From: Pseudoduganella violacea
Lineage (GTDB): Bacteria > Pseudomonadota > Gammaproteobacteria > Burkholderiales > Burkholderiaceae_D
Assembly: GCF_014191875.1 (NCBI RefSeq)
Contig: NZ_JACHXD010000015.1
Coordinates: forward strand, 1 to 64,000
DNA length: 64,000 nucleotides
Reading direction: 5' to 3'
Below are positions 56,604 to 64,000 of the stretch, piece after piece. The notes under the pieces are model-generated. The model did not search any database. It saw nothing but the letters and a program-made list of their open reading frames with translations, and was not told the origin of the DNA. Made by a program: the position numbers and the translations under genes. Position 1 is the stretch's first letter. Every line of letters starts with the position of its first letter.

Positions 56604-57118
56604 AGCAGCCGTTCAGAGTAGCGATCCTCGGCAGCGCCTCATCCGGCAAGACCACGCTGGCGGCGGCGCTGGCTGAAAAATACGGCGCCCTCTGGGTGCC
56701 TGAATATCTGCGCGAATTCGTCGATGTGCGCCAGCGCGTGCCGGTCGCGGCGGACCAGATCCACATCGCCCGCACCCAGGTTGCGCGCGAAGACGCCGCC
56801 GCCGCGCAAGGCGGCCGCTTCCTCTTCTGCGACACCACACCGCTGATGACCTCCGTCTACAGCCGCCACTACTTCGGCGGCATCGACGCCGAGCTGGAAG
56901 CGCTGACCGCCTCCCACGGCTACGACGTCACGCTGGTCTGCGCCCCCGACATCCCGTGGGTCCCCGACGGCCTGCAGCGCGAAAACCAAGACCTGAGTGG
57001 CGTCATCAATGGCTACCTGAACGAAGAACTCGCCCGTCGCGCCATCCCCCACACCCGCATCCACGGCCCCCTGGCCGAACGCCTGCAGCAAGTCGCCCAA
57101 CTGCTCGGCCAAGTTTGA
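56600..57118 (+). CDS. NadR-like P-loop ATPase / vitamin kinase
   Basis: 172 residues from the ATG at 56600, which overlaps the pnuC stop as ATGA; the longer open frame upstream is rejected. Walker A is visible as GSASSGKTT (residues 11-19), and the fold continues with VPEYLREFVD, a Walker-B-like FLFCDTTPLMTSVYS and the YDVTLVCAPDIPWVPDGLQR segment typical of the NadR ribosylnicotinamide kinase domain. No NMN adenylyltransferase or helix-turn-helix is attached. Next to a PnuC permease it should phosphorylate the imported vitamin; thiamine is suggested by context, nicotinamide riboside is the alternative. Confidence 0.85.
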   Translation: MKQPFRVAILGSASSGKTTLAAALAEKYGALWVPEYLREFVDVRQRVPVAADQIHIARTQVAREDAAAAQGGRFLFCDTTPLMTSVYSRHYFGGIDAELEALTASHGYDVTLVCAPDIPWVPDGLQRENQDLSGVINGYLNEELARRAIPHTRIHGPLAERLQQVAQLLGQV

Positions 57119-57130
57119 TCTTCCTCAACA

Positions 57131-57243
57131 AATGTCCAACCCTGGTGTCAGGCACCGGGGGCGGACATTCTTTGATCTAGCGCAAACAATGTCTCACCCT
57201 GGTGCCTGACACCAGGGTGAGACATTGTTTGATTTTTCGCAAA
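57131..57243. repeat. Palindromic repeats, copies C and D in inverted order
   Basis: Copy C (57131-57169) is an imperfect hairpin; copy D (57183-57231) has perfect 22-base arms around CCTGA. They are joined by TTTGATCTAGCGCAAA (57171-57186), and copy D is followed by TTTGATTTTTCGCAAA (57228-57243), which ends one base before the TonB receptor stop codon. The central sequences are GGTGTCAGGCACC in C and its complement in D, so the two are inverted relative to each other. The block fills the whole gap between two convergent genes. Confidence 0.9.
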
Positions 57244-57244
57244 C

Positions 57245-59365
57245 TTAGAAGTCGATCTGGGCGGAGAGCTTGAAGGTGCGCTCGGCGCCGGGGAAGAGGT
57301 AGCCGCCGAGATCCGGGGTGACGTCGCGCCAGTAGAACTTGTTGGTGACGTTGTTGACCTGGGCGCGCAGCACGGTCTTGTTGCCGGCGATGCTGGTGGC
57401 CCAGGCGGCGCCAAGATTCAGCAGGTGGTAGGCGGGAACCATGACCTTGTTCTGGTCGTCGAAGGCTTTGTTGCCGGAGTATTGCCAGTTGGCGTTCAGC
57501 TTCAGGCCCGCCACTTGCGGTACGGCGTATTCGGCGTACACGGTGGACTTGAACTTGGCGACGTTCGGTACGCGCTTGCCGTCCATGCCCGGCTGGCCCG
57601 TGCCTTCCTGGTGGGTGTTCAGCGCGGTGGCCGATGCGCCCAGCAACAGATCGGACGTGAGCTTGCCTTGCGCCGAGAACTCCACGCCGCGATGGCGCGC
57701 TTCGCCGCTGCGCACGAAGGTGCCGCCGGTGCCCAGCGTGTAGTCGGTGAATTCCAGACCTTTGGTGATCTGGAAGATGGAGGCTGCTAGATTCAGGCCG
57801 CCGACATCGGCTTTCACACCGGCTTCCAGCTGTTTGGATTTGCCGGGAGGGAGGGCTTGCTTCTCGTTGCTCGTGCCTTTGGGCGCGATGCTGCCCAGTT
57901 CCAGGCCTTGCGCGTAGGAGCCGTACACGGCCAGGCCGGCGTTCGGGCTGAAGACCAGCGCTACGTTCGGCAGCCAGAAGCCTTGGTCGATATCGTATTT
58001 CGCTTTCGCTTCGTGGCGCTTGACTTGCACGTGGCGCGCGCCGGCGTGCAGTTTCAGCGTGTCGTTCAGGGCGATCACGTCCTGGGCGAAGAAGGAGCGC
58101 TGCTGGTCGTTGCGGCGTTCCGATACCGGGCCGCTGCTCAGGCCAGTGGCCTGCAGCACCACCGGACGGTAGATATTGCTGGTGCCGACGCCTTCATAAA
58201 TATAGTCGCCCCAGTATTCGCTGTTCTTGAAGTAGGAATAGCCTGCGGTCAGCTCGTGGCGCAGCGTGCCGGTGGCGAATTTTCCCTGCACCATGGCTTG
58301 CATGGTCTGCGGCTTTTTCTTCTCGCCCAGGCTGACGTAGTCATACACATCATAGTCGCCATTGGCGCAGAAGCCGCTGTCCAGGCCTTCGCGGTAGCAG
58401 CCCAGCGGGAAGGCGGTGTAATCGTCGCGCTTCAGCGTGTGGCGGTTGGCGCTGATCGTGGCGCTCCAGTCCTGATTGAATTCGTACTGGAAGCGCAGGC
58501 CGATATTGCTGCTCTCCGTTTCCACCGGCTTGCTCCAGGGCTGATTGTTCAGCATATTGTCGGCGGCCACATTCGGCAGGGTGGTGCCGCTGATCAGCTG
58601 GAAGCCGGGCGCCGTCACCTGGGATTTTTTCTGGTAGTCGGCGTCGATCTGCAGCAGCGCCTGCGGCGTGATCTGCCAGTCGAAGGCGCCGGAGACGAAG
58701 TTGCGATGGCCATCCGCGCCCTTGATGTAGGAACGCAGACGCTCGGCGGCGGCGTTGACGCGGTAGCCGAAGCGCTTGTCCTCGAAACGTCCGCCCAGGT
58801 CGACGGCGCCGAACAGCGTACCGCGCTCGCTCGCCTCCAGCGTGACGGAACGCAGCGGCGCATTGGTCGGACGCTTGGTCACGTAGTTGACGATGCCGCC
58901 CGGCGCCGCCACGCCGGCTTGCAGACCGGCCAGGCCTTTGAGTACTTCCAGGCGCTCCTTGTTTTCCAGCGGGATTTGCGTATCGCCGGAAATCGCCATA
59001 CCGTCCTTGCGGTAGCTGTTCGCGTTATTCAGCTTGAAGCCGCGGATCGAGAACTGCTCCGCGTAGCCGACCGCATTGTACGAATCGCTGATGCTGGCAT
59101 CGAACTTCGCCGCATCGGTGGTCGAGCGGATATTCAGATCCTGCATCTGCTCGCGCGACAGCACGCTGACCGAAGCAGGCGTTTGCATCAAGGGTGTATC
59201 GGAGAAGCCGGCGACGGCCGCGCGCTCGCCGCCGGTGCGGCTGGCGCTCACCACCACCTCGGTCATTTTCGCGTCATTGGAAGACGATTGCGCCAAAGCG
59301 GAAGGAGAAAAAGCCTGCGCCACAGCCAGCGCGAGGACGGAAACAGCAAAATTCGGAGTAGGCAT
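57245..59365 (-). CDS. TonB-dependent receptor under TPP riboswitch control, probable thiamine receptor
   Basis: 706 residues from the ATG at 59365, where a signal peptide begins (MPTPNFAVSVLALAVAQAF, cleavage near ALAQ). Plug domain at about 40-165 (TPASVSVLSREQMQDL, FSIRGFKLNNANSYRKDGM, GGIVNYVTKRPT). The barrel ends in Phe (LSAQIDF). By sequence it resembles the siderophore-receptor branch, but its leader is a TPP riboswitch, so its synthesis falls when TPP is plentiful. The likely cargo is therefore thiamine or a precursor. The convergent pnuC/nadR-like pair would complete the uptake route across the inner membrane. Confidence 0.88.
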   Translation of the reverse strand: MPTPNFAVSVLALAVAQAFSPSALAQSSSNDAKMTEVVVSASRTGGERAAVAGFSDTPLMQTPASVSVLSREQMQDLNIRSTTDAAKFDASISDSYNAVGYAEQFSIRGFKLNNANSYRKDGMAISGDTQIPLENKERLEVLKGLAGLQAGVAAPGGIVNYVTKRPTNAPLRSVTLEASERGTLFGAVDLGGRFEDKRFGYRVNAAAERLRSYIKGADGHRNFVSGAFDWQITPQALLQIDADYQKKSQVTAPGFQLISGTTLPNVAADNMLNNQPWSKPVETESSNIGLRFQYEFNQDWSATISANRHTLKRDDYTAFPLGCYREGLDSGFCANGDYDVYDYVSLGEKKKPQTMQAMVQGKFATGTLRHELTAGYSYFKNSEYWGDYIYEGVGTSNIYRPVVLQATGLSSGPVSERRNDQQRSFFAQDVIALNDTLKLHAGARHVQVKRHEAKAKYDIDQGFWLPNVALVFSPNAGLAVYGSYAQGLELGSIAPKGTSNEKQALPPGKSKQLEAGVKADVGGLNLAASIFQITKGLEFTDYTLGTGGTFVRSGEARHRGVEFSAQGKLTSDLLLGASATALNTHQEGTGQPGMDGKRVPNVAKFKSTVYAEYAVPQVAGLKLNANWQYSGNKAFDDQNKVMVPAYHLLNLGAAWATSIAGNKTVLRAQVNNVTNKFYWRDVTPDLGGYLFPGAERTFKLSAQIDF

Positions 59366-59440
59366 ATTGTGCTCTTGTAGTCGGCGGACAGACCAACGCA
59401 GGAGCACTCAAAGGAGGGGAGACAACAACTTTGCGCTTTC

Positions 59441-59518
59441 CTTCGCTGGCATTATCCAGATCAGGTACGAAGGGTATCTCTCACCCGGAACAGCGTTCCA
59501 GGACCCCTAGCGAAGCCC
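59441..59518 (-). ncRNA. TPP riboswitch (THI element)
   Basis: Read on the minus strand, P1 is formed by CTTCGCT (plus 59510-59516) and AGCGAAG (plus 59442-59448). Between them are the hallmark aptamer segments: GGTGAGAGATACCC, then ACCTGATCTGGATAATGCC with the thiamine-pyrimidine-sensing CTGA and the pyrophosphate-sensing GGATAATGCC..GCGAAGG. The order and spacing fit the consensus. It ends about 75 bases before the receptor ATG. No strong terminator follows, so control at translation initiation is likely. Confidence 0.95.
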
Positions 59519-59541
59519 GAAGCTTACCACAAGCCCCCCGT

Positions 59542-59656
59542 TTGCGCTAAATCAAGCAATGTCCAACCCTGGTGTCAGGCACTGGAGGTAGACATTCTTT
59601 GATATAGATCAGCAAATGTCCGGCCCCAGTGCCTGACACCAGGGTTGGACATTTGT
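59542..59656. repeat. Palindromic repeats, copies E and F in inverted order
   Basis: The block begins with TTTGCGCTAAATCAA (59542-59556), the inverse of the linker seen elsewhere. It continues with imperfect hairpin E (59559-59597), linker TTTGATATAGATCAGC (59599-59614) and imperfect hairpin F (59615-59655). The linker matches the FNR-type box TTGAT-N4-ATCAA at 9 of 10 positions. It lies between the alcohol dehydrogenase stop and the TPP riboswitch. Confidence 0.88.
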
Positions 59657-59665
59657 TGAGGGAGA

Positions 59666-60823
59666 TCAAAGGCTGAGGGTGAGGGCGGCGCGGGTGGCGG
59701 CGCTGTCGATGTCGTGGTGTTCGCCGAGGTGCACAGAGCCGGCGGCTTCGAGGGCGGTGACGACGGCGTCGATGGCGCTGGCGTCCAGGCCGTAGCCGCT
59801 GAGGCGCGAGGGGACGCCCATCTGTTCGAAGAAGCGGCGCGTGGCGTCGATCGCGGCATCGATGCGGCTGTCGTCGTTGCCGTCGCGTAAGCCCCAGACG
59901 CGCTCGGCATACTGCAGCAGCTTGGCGCGCTTGGCTTCGCGTTGGACCTGCATGATGCCGGGCAGAACGATGGCCAGGGTTTGCGCGTGGTCAAGGCCGT
60001 ACAGGGCGGTCAGCTCGTGGCCGATCATATGGGTGGACCAGTCTTGCGGCACGCCAACGCCGATCAGGCCGTTCAGGGCCATGGTGGCGCTCCACATCAC
60101 ATTGGCGCGCACCGCCAGGTCGTCGGGCTGGCTCAGGGCTTTCGGGCCTTCTTCGATCAGGGTCAGCAGCAGGCCTTCGGCGTAGCGGTCCTGCACCGGG
60201 GCTTGCGCCGGGTAGGTCAGGTATTGTTCCATGACGTGGACGAAGGCGTCGACCACGCCGTTGCCGACCTGGCGCGCGGGCAGGGTCAGGGTCTTGGCCG
60301 GGTCGAGCACGGAGAACACGGGATAGACGTGGCGGCTCATGAAGCCGCGTTTTTCCTGCGTGGCGTGGCGGGTGATGACGCTGGCGCTGTTCATCTCGGA
60401 GCCGGTGGCGGGCAGGGTCAGCACGCTGCCGAAGGGCAGGGCGGCCTGGATCACTTTGCCGCCTTTGCTGAGGATGTCCCAGGCGTCGCCTTCGTACAGG
60501 GCCGCCGCGGCGATGAATTTTGCGCCGTCGATGACGGAGCCGCCGCCCACGGCCAGCAGGAAGCCGACCTGTTCGCGCCGCGCCAGCTCCACCGCCTGCA
60601 TCAGGGTTTCGAAATGCGGATTCGGTTCGATGCCGCCGAATTCGAGCACGGCGTGGCCGGACAGCGCGGCTTTGACCTCGTCATACACGCCATTGCTCTT
60701 GATGCTGCCGCCGCCGTAGAGCATCAGCACTTTGGCGCCCGCCGGCACCTGCTTGGCGAGGGCGGCGATCTGGCCCTGGCCGAAGAGGATGCGGGTGGGG
60801 TTGTGGAATTCGAAGTTCTGCAA
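59666..60823 (-). CDS. yqhD: Iron-type alcohol/aldehyde dehydrogenase (YqhD-like)
   Basis: 385 residues from the TTG at 60823, where the N-terminus QNFEFHNPTRILFGQG aligns with E. coli YqhD (387 residues); the open frame extends 47 codons further but without family similarity. The NADP(H) site GGGS is seen in LYGGGSIK and AVGGGSVIDGAKF. Metal-binding Asp/His lie in the later segments (VVDAFVHVMEQYLTYP, IGHELTALYGLDHAQTLAIV). It reduces a broad range of aldehydes, including products of lipid peroxidation, in the cytoplasm. Confidence 0.9.
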   Translation of the reverse strand: MQNFEFHNPTRILFGQGQIAALAKQVPAGAKVLMLYGGGSIKSNGVYDEVKAALSGHAVLEFGGIEPNPHFETLMQAVELARREQVGFLLAVGGGSVIDGAKFIAAAALYEGDAWDILSKGGKVIQAALPFGSVLTLPATGSEMNSASVITRHATQEKRGFMSRHVYPVFSVLDPAKTLTLPARQVGNGVVDAFVHVMEQYLTYPAQAPVQDRYAEGLLLTLIEEGPKALSQPDDLAVRANVMWSATMALNGLIGVGVPQDWSTHMIGHELTALYGLDHAQTLAIVLPGIMQVQREAKRAKLLQYAERVWGLRDGNDDSRIDAAIDATRRFFEQMGVPSRLSGYGLDASAIDAVVTALEAAGSVHLGEHHDIDSAATRAALTLSL

Positions 60824-60962
60824 TTGATAACTCTTTTCATTGAAACTGCGGACATTATCCCCGATCGGGCCGCATTCCGTGCGACGTCCATCCTTTTCAA
60901 CGGCTAGACTTGAGAAATCTGCGCCATACGCCGACAATGCCTGTATTGATAAGGAGTCCGCC

Positions 60963-61262
60963 ATGGCACAGGAAGAACTGATTGAGGAACGCGATTATCT
61001 GAACGCGCAAGTGATCGATATGCACCGCGCTTTGCGCTCCCTCGCCGAAAAGCTGGAGCAGCTGGACCTGCATAACCAGCGCATCGAGGCTTGCACCGAT
61101 CCCGAGCTGAAGCTGGTCATGGCCAGCCAGCGCGATGCCACCCGCAAGCATATCGCCATGCTGCTGGAGTGGGTGCGCCGGCGCGATCCGAAACTGGATA
61201 AGGAAATGAAGGACGCGCTGTTCAAGGCGGGACCGATTGCAGCGCAGTATCACTATGAATAA
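60963..61262 (+). CDS. Small coiled-coil protein of unknown function
   Basis: 99 residues from the ATG at 60963 (AAGGAG six bases upstream). It is highly charged and helical: ERDYLNAQVIDMHRALRSLA followed by EKLEQLDLHNQRIEA suggests a coiled coil in the first half. No signal peptide, membrane segment or metal motif. I do not recognise a family. It is divergent from yqhD, 139 bp from its start. Confidence 0.7.
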   Translation: MAQEELIEERDYLNAQVIDMHRALRSLAEKLEQLDLHNQRIEACTDPELKLVMASQRDATRKHIAMLLEWVRRRDPKLDKEMKDALFKAGPIAAQYHYE

Positions 61263-61290
61263 GGCCGTGGCTGTAGATGAAAGGAAGTGA

Positions 61291-61767
61291 ATGAGATTGA
61301 AGCCCTACCGCGAAGGAAGCTGGTTTGCCGTGCCGCTCAGGCATGGCGGTTATGCCACGGGATTGGTAGCCCGCTTGTCGCCGCAAGGGAAAATCATGCT
61401 GGCCTACTTGTTTGGTCCGAAGCGCGAGGACGTGCCCGCGCTGGAGGAGGTGGCCGGCCTCACGGCCCAGGATGCGCTGAAAGCCATCCGCACCGGCGAC
61501 GTGGCCCTGGCCAACGGCCGCTGGCCCGTGATCGGCGACGCCGAGGAGTGGCAGCGCGCCGACTGGCCGGTGCCGGTCTTCATCCGCCGCGCCGACGCCT
61601 TGAAGCGGGCCTGGCGCGCCACCTATGCCGATGATCCGGCCCGCCCGGAGAAGGAAGTGTCGGTGCCGTATGAAACCGAGGGCCTGGAAAGCGATTCCCT
61701 GTACGGCTACGGCTCGACCGAGCTGCTGCTGACTAAGCTGCTGGAGCCGCCGACCCTGGCGGCGTAG
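61291..61767 (+). CDS. Imm26-family immunity protein (orphan)
   Basis: 158 residues. The sequence fits Imm26: GSWFAVPLRHGGYATGLVAR near the start, ILAYLFGPKRE-type strand, then ANGRWPVIGDAEEWQRADWP and VPVFIRR. Imm26 proteins neutralise toxins of polymorphic systems, but no toxin gene lies within 25 kb upstream, and the left neighbour is unrelated. Its 3' end overlaps the convergent sigma-factor gene by 35 bp. It may be a domesticated or orphan immunity gene. Confidence 0.75.
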   Translation: MRLKPYREGSWFAVPLRHGGYATGLVARLSPQGKIMLAYLFGPKREDVPALEEVAGLTAQDALKAIRTGDVALANGRWPVIGDAEEWQRADWPVPVFIRRADALKRAWRATYADDPARPEKEVSVPYETEGLESDSLYGYGSTELLLTKLLEPPTLAA

Positions 61768-63040
61768 GCGGCAGACGGCGGTGGCAGGTGGCGGCGCGCG
61801 TCAATAGCAGGTCGCGTTCGCGCTCGTTTTGCGTCATGCCGGCGGCGCGCTCGAATTCGGCGCGCGCCTCGTCCAGCCTGCCCAGTTTGAACAGCAGGTC
61901 GCCGCGCACGCTGGGCAGCAGATGGTAGTTGCGCAGCAGCGGCTCGTCGAGCAGGGTGTCGGCCACGGCCAGGCCTTCGGCCGGGCCGAAAGCCATGGAC
62001 ACGGCCACCGCCCGGTTCAGCTCCACCACCGGCGAGGACGCCAGTTCGGATAGTGTCTGGTACAGGGCGGCGATGCGCAGCCATTCCGTGTCCTCGGCCT
62101 TGCGCGCCCGCGCGTGGCAGGCGGCGATTTCCGCCTGCAGCACATAAGGCCCGGCCGGACGATCCAGGCGGGCGGCACGTTCCAGCGCGGCCAGGCCGCG
62201 GCCGATCAGCAACTGGTCCCAGCGCGAACGGTCCTGTTCCAGCAGCAGCACGGGACGGCCGCGCGCGTCGCAGCGCGCGCGCAGGCGCGAGGACTGGATT
62301 TCCAGCAGCGCCGCCAGGCCATGCACTTCCGGTTCCTGCGGCGCCAGGCCGGCCAGGATGCGCGCCAGGCGCAGCGCTTCCTCGCACAGGGCGGGACGCA
62401 TCCAGTCGGCGCCTGCGCTGGCCGAATAGCCTTCGTTGAAGATCAGGTAAATCACTTGCAGCACGGAGCACAGGCGTTCCTCCAGCTCCGCACCGCGCGG
62501 CACCTCGTACGGCACGCGCTTCTCGGCCAGCGTGCGCTTGGCGCGCACAATGCGCTGGGCGATGGTCGGCTCGGCCACCAGGAAGGCGCGCGCGATTTCG
62601 TCGGTGGACAGGCCACCCAGCAGGCGCAGGGTGAGTGCCACCCGGCCTTCGGTCGGCAGCACCGGATGGCAGGAGATGAAGACCAGGCGCAGCAGGTCGT
62701 CGCCGATATTGTCGTCCAGCGTCTTTTCCAGATCGGGGGCGGCGTCCTGCAGCAAGCCCTCGATCTCGTAAGTCAGCTCGGCTTCCTTGTCCTGGGTCAG
62801 CTTGCGGTGGCGCAGATGGTCGAGGGCGCGGTTTTTGGCCACCGTCATCAGCCAGGCCGCCGCGTTGTCCGGCATGCCTTTTTCAGGCCAGATTTCCAGC
62901 GCGCTGACCAGGGCGTCCTGGGCCATCTCCTCGGCCAGGCCGACGTCGCGCAGCATGCGCGTGAGCACGGCGATGATCTTGGCCGACTCGATGCGCCAGA
63001 CCGCATCGAGCCGCTGGTGAATGGCCTGGGACGTGGTCAC
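61733..63040 (-). CDS. ECF42-type RNA polymerase sigma factor
   Basis: 435 residues, much longer than a classical ECF factor. Sigma region 2 (AEEMAQDALVSALEIWPEKG) and region 4 (LRLLGGLSTDEIARAFLVAE) occupy the first ~180 residues. The rest is a helical, TPR-like extension (LCSVLQVIYLIFNEGYSAS, then ELNRAVAVSMAFGPAEGL) typical of the ECF42 group. These factors are encoded with DGPF/YCII proteins rather than an anti-sigma factor, as is the case here: the DGPF gene overlaps by 4 bp. Control is thought to run through the C-terminal extension. Confidence 0.92.
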   Translation of the reverse strand: MTTSQAIHQRLDAVWRIESAKIIAVLTRMLRDVGLAEEMAQDALVSALEIWPEKGMPDNAAAWLMTVAKNRALDHLRHRKLTQDKEAELTYEIEGLLQDAAPDLEKTLDDNIGDDLLRLVFISCHPVLPTEGRVALTLRLLGGLSTDEIARAFLVAEPTIAQRIVRAKRTLAEKRVPYEVPRGAELEERLCSVLQVIYLIFNEGYSASAGADWMRPALCEEALRLARILAGLAPQEPEVHGLAALLEIQSSRLRARCDARGRPVLLLEQDRSRWDQLLIGRGLAALERAARLDRPAGPYVLQAEIAACHARARKAEDTEWLRIAALYQTLSELASSPVVELNRAVAVSMAFGPAEGLAVADTLLDEPLLRNYHLLPSVRGDLLFKLGRLDEARAEFERAAGMTQNERERDLLLTRAATCHRRLPPTPPGSAAPAA

Positions 63041-63735
63041 TGGCGCACCACCTCGCGCAATTCAATCTGGATGTCGGGACCGTTGGGGAAGGGGTAGTTG
63101 CGCACCCATTCATAGGCCTCTTCGCGGGTCGCCGTCTGGATCACCCAATAGCCGGCGATCAGTTCCTTGATCTCGGTGAAGGGACCGTCGATCACGGTAT
63201 GGCGGCCGCCACCGAACTTCACGCGCGCGCCTTGCGCTGCCGGCTTCAAGCCTTCGCCCGCCAGGATCACGCCGGCGCGCACGCCTTCCTCGTTACGGCG
63301 CATCATCAGGGCGATATGCTCGGGATCGACGCCCTCGTCGCGCTCGTGCTTTTCGTTCGCCTTCAGCAGCACCATATACGGCGTGAGCTGGGGCGGCACA
63401 TTGGCCTCGAAACCCAGGCAACCGCTGCTGCAGCCGGTTTCGCGCACTTCCAGCGTGAACTCGCCCTCGTTGTCGGCCGTGGGCCAATGCTTGGCCCATT
63501 CGATGGCCTCGGCCTGGTCCTTGGCTTCGATCACGGTAAAGCCGGCCACCATTTCGTGCGCATTGGGGAAGGGGCCTTGCTCGACTTCCCAATCGCTGCC
63601 GTTGTACTTCATGCGCGTCGACCGTTCGCTGGAATGCAGCCATTTGCTGTCGGGCAGGGCGGCGGTCAGGCCTGGGGGCGGGAACGAGGCCTGTTCGGTG
63701 CTGCTGTCAGCCCGGCGCAAAATCATAAAGTGCAT
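63037..63735 (-). CDS. Tandem DGPF/YCII-domain protein
   Basis: 232 residues, AGGAGG before the ATG. It has two YCII-like modules: the N-terminal one (about 35-100) is degenerate, with QGPFPNAHEMVAGFTVIEAK in place of DGPF, and the C-terminal one (about 118-230) has the intact VIDGPFTEIKELIAGYWVIQ. A Cys pair (CSSGCLG) lies between them. DGPF proteins always accompany ECF41/ECF42 sigma factors, and their function is not established. Confidence 0.88.
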   Translation of the reverse strand: MHFMILRRADSSTEQASFPPPGLTAALPDSKWLHSSERSTRMKYNGSDWEVEQGPFPNAHEMVAGFTVIEAKDQAEAIEWAKHWPTADNEGEFTLEVRETGCSSGCLGFEANVPPQLTPYMVLLKANEKHERDEGVDPEHIALMMRRNEEGVRAGVILAGEGLKPAAQGARVKFGGGRHTVIDGPFTEIKELIAGYWVIQTATREEAYEWVRNYPFPNGPDIQIELREVVRQ

Positions 63736-63804
63736 TGCATCCTCCTGTATCGGTTGGCGTATGAAGCGGCGCGCGGCCGGCGCGCGCCGGTTTGCGGCAA
63801 ATAT

Positions 63805-64000
63805 TCAGGCAGCGCTTTCGACCTGGGCGCGCAGGCGGTCTTCCTGCTCGCGCAGCTCGGGCGTCATGGCGGCGCCGAAATCCTCCATCTCGAAGACGCG
63901 GCGGATTTCCACTTCCGAGCCGTCGTCCATCGGCGCGCGCTTCATCCACTCCACCGCCTCGTCCAGCGACTTGACCTGGATCAGCCAGAAGCCGGCCACC
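63805..64000 (-). CDS. DGPF/YCII-domain protein (partial, start outside window)
   Basis: The visible 65 C-terminal residues begin VAGFWLIQVKSLDEAVEWMK, the part that directly follows the DGPF motif, and end LREQEDRLRAQVESAA. The N-terminal half lies beyond base 64000. It is the first visible member of the ECF42 operon; the next gene starts 70 bp downstream. Confidence 0.85.
   Translation of the reverse strand, partial: VAGFWLIQVKSLDEAVEWMKRAPMDDGSEVEIRRVFEMEDFGAAMTPELREQEDRLRAQVESAA

Noticed and set aside
60824..60964. N-terminal extension of the alcohol dehydrogenase
   Set aside because: The extra codons show no family similarity and would overlap the divergent gene's start region; the YqhD-like N-terminus begins at the TTG at 60823.

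Overview
The window is about 65 % GC and reads as chromosome of a betaproteobacterium, most likely Oxalobacteraceae (Massilia/Duganella/Janthinobacterium-like). This rests on gene content (CheB-CheR/PAS hybrid, S46 peptidase, MdtABC-NodT pump, several TonB receptors, KGG stress protein, ECF42 sigma factor with DGPF partners) and on codon bias; no rRNA or tRNA is present to fix the taxon.

Layout. 1-92: tail of an IS110-type transposase and an inverted repeat. 119-3992 (minus): pirin, ribA, a secreted trypsin-like protease and an FHA-domain membrane protein. 4110-8297 (plus): LysR regulator divergent from pirin, then a short leader ORF, an HDOD protein and a PAS-GGDEF-EAL protein (GGDEF site degenerate, EAL site intact). 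8330-14755: KGG stress protein, a broken DUF1810 gene, a glutaredoxin-like protein without active-site cysteines, a periplasmic binding protein, a TonB receptor, a DUF3820 protein and an MFS exporter closed by a terminator.

14760-34311 is the main accessory island: a two-partner secretion / contact-dependent inhibition locus. A TpsB transporter is followed after 8 bp by a 4944-residue CdiA/FHA-like exoprotein with a C-terminal PD-(D/E)XK-type nuclease module, an Imm49-type immunity gene, the tail of a second displaced toxin with its own Imm49 paralogue, two further small genes (one DUF596-like), and a scrap of FHA repeat. The distal part is AT-rich compared with the rest, as expected for exchanged toxin/immunity cassettes. 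The exoprotein contains about ten copies of a 193-codon super-repeat.

34352-49341: AraC regulator, dgt, a sodium/solute symporter, sppA, and a four-gene RND efflux operon (adaptor, two pumps, outer-membrane lipoprotein) in which each gene overlaps the next by 4 bp. 49459-53639: CheB-CheR-PAS protein translationally coupled to a NarX-type histidine kinase with no response regulator beside it. 53714-55849: S46 peptidase, then a terminator.

55968-59518 looks like a thiamine salvage module: a PnuC-family permease and a NadR-like P-loop protein converge on a TonB receptor whose leader is a TPP riboswitch. 59666-64000: YqhD-type alcohol dehydrogenase, a small coiled-coil protein, an orphan Imm26 protein, and an ECF42 sigma factor operon with two DGPF/YCII proteins (the last cut by the window edge).

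A family of palindromic repeats with a GGTGTCAGGCACC core occurs six times (8330, 10507, 57131, 57183, 59559, 59615). Five of the copies are joined or flanked by a 16-bp FNR-box-like motif.
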